Source: Lepus europaeus (taxonomy: Eukaryota; Chordata; Mammalia; Lagomorpha; Leporidae). Taken from it: a DNA stretch of 64,000 nt. The position numbers and the translations under genes are program-made. Positions 63,977-64,000 of this stretch are shown here, piece after piece; position 1 is the stretch's first letter, and each line of letters begins with the position of its first letter. The stretch spans positions 78,954,253 through 79,018,252 of the forward strand of contig NC_084836.1 of the NCBI RefSeq assembly GCF_033115175.1. Direction: 5' to 3'. The notes under the pieces are model-generated. The model did no database searches. It was given only the letters and a program-made list of their open reading frames with translations, and was not told where the DNA came from.

Positions 63977-64000
63977 TAGCTGTAGTTTAGTGATCTAAAA

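Noticed and set aside
1..64000. A previously undescribed multi-gene system
   Set aside because: No coding gene is recognisable and no gene cluster exists. The content is typical lagomorph non-coding DNA rich in SINEs.

Overview
The window is nuclear DNA of a lagomorph, almost certainly rabbit (Oryctolagus cuniculus) or a close relative. The evidence is about 65 copies and fragments of the tRNA-derived C-repeat SINE (CSINE), a lagomorph-specific family. Most copies carry its marks: a tRNA-like head, the GGCCCAAG..CTTGGGCC core, the CTCCTGGCTCCTGGCTTC block, a (TC)n tract, and an AAATAAATAAATCTTTA(A)n tail. Two sub-types are plain here: the common 'TATGGGATGCCGG' type, and a second type with a 'GCCGCGGCTCA..AGGCTAATCC' head and pure poly(A) tail, called type A below. 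Older, diverged relatives are also present.

I could not recognise any protein-coding gene, exon, tRNA, rRNA or known ncRNA. The longest open frames (up to 287 codons) run through SINEs or simple repeats. The window reads as intergenic or intronic sequence. Its layout is SINE-rich tracts (1.8-9.0, 18.4-20.3, 23-37, 39-46, 49-52 and 53.5-61 kb) alternating with SINE-poor tracts (9.07-11.6, 12.8-15.3, 31.5-33.2, 37.6-39.1, 46.0-49.1, 52.0-53.5 and 61.0-63.7 kb). The SINE-poor tracts hold unique sequence with retained CpGs and transcription-factor-like motifs, and they are the best candidates for conserved regulatory DNA. A CpG-dense block at 61.93-62.17 kb is the most island-like segment.

Other ancient repeats recognised: L2 3' ends (about 0.5, 13.4, 23.6, 43 and 50.6 kb), MIR pieces (13.7, 57.2 and 57.4 kb), minus-strand L1 remnants (27.9-28.7 kb and a 3.5-kb stack at 53.4-56.9 kb), a plus-strand L1 3' piece (51.3-51.7 kb), and a probable MaLR LTR fragment (40.3 kb). 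A palindromic dispersed repeat of about 120-200 bp occurs five times (7.8, 16.3, 31.0, 32.3 and 54.8-55.7 kb). Its two halves are partly inverted copies of each other, suggesting a small non-autonomous DNA transposon.

There is no operon-like or multi-gene system here. The notable items are repeat biology (a SINE dimer inside one target-site duplication, a chimeric SINE, nested insertion stacks, the palindromic family), the putative regulatory blocks, and a candidate minus-strand core promoter at 38.65-38.73 kb. All family calls come from reading the sequence against remembered consensus features. No alignment was run, so edges are good to a few bases where target-site duplications (TSDs) are given and to about 10-20 bases elsewhere.
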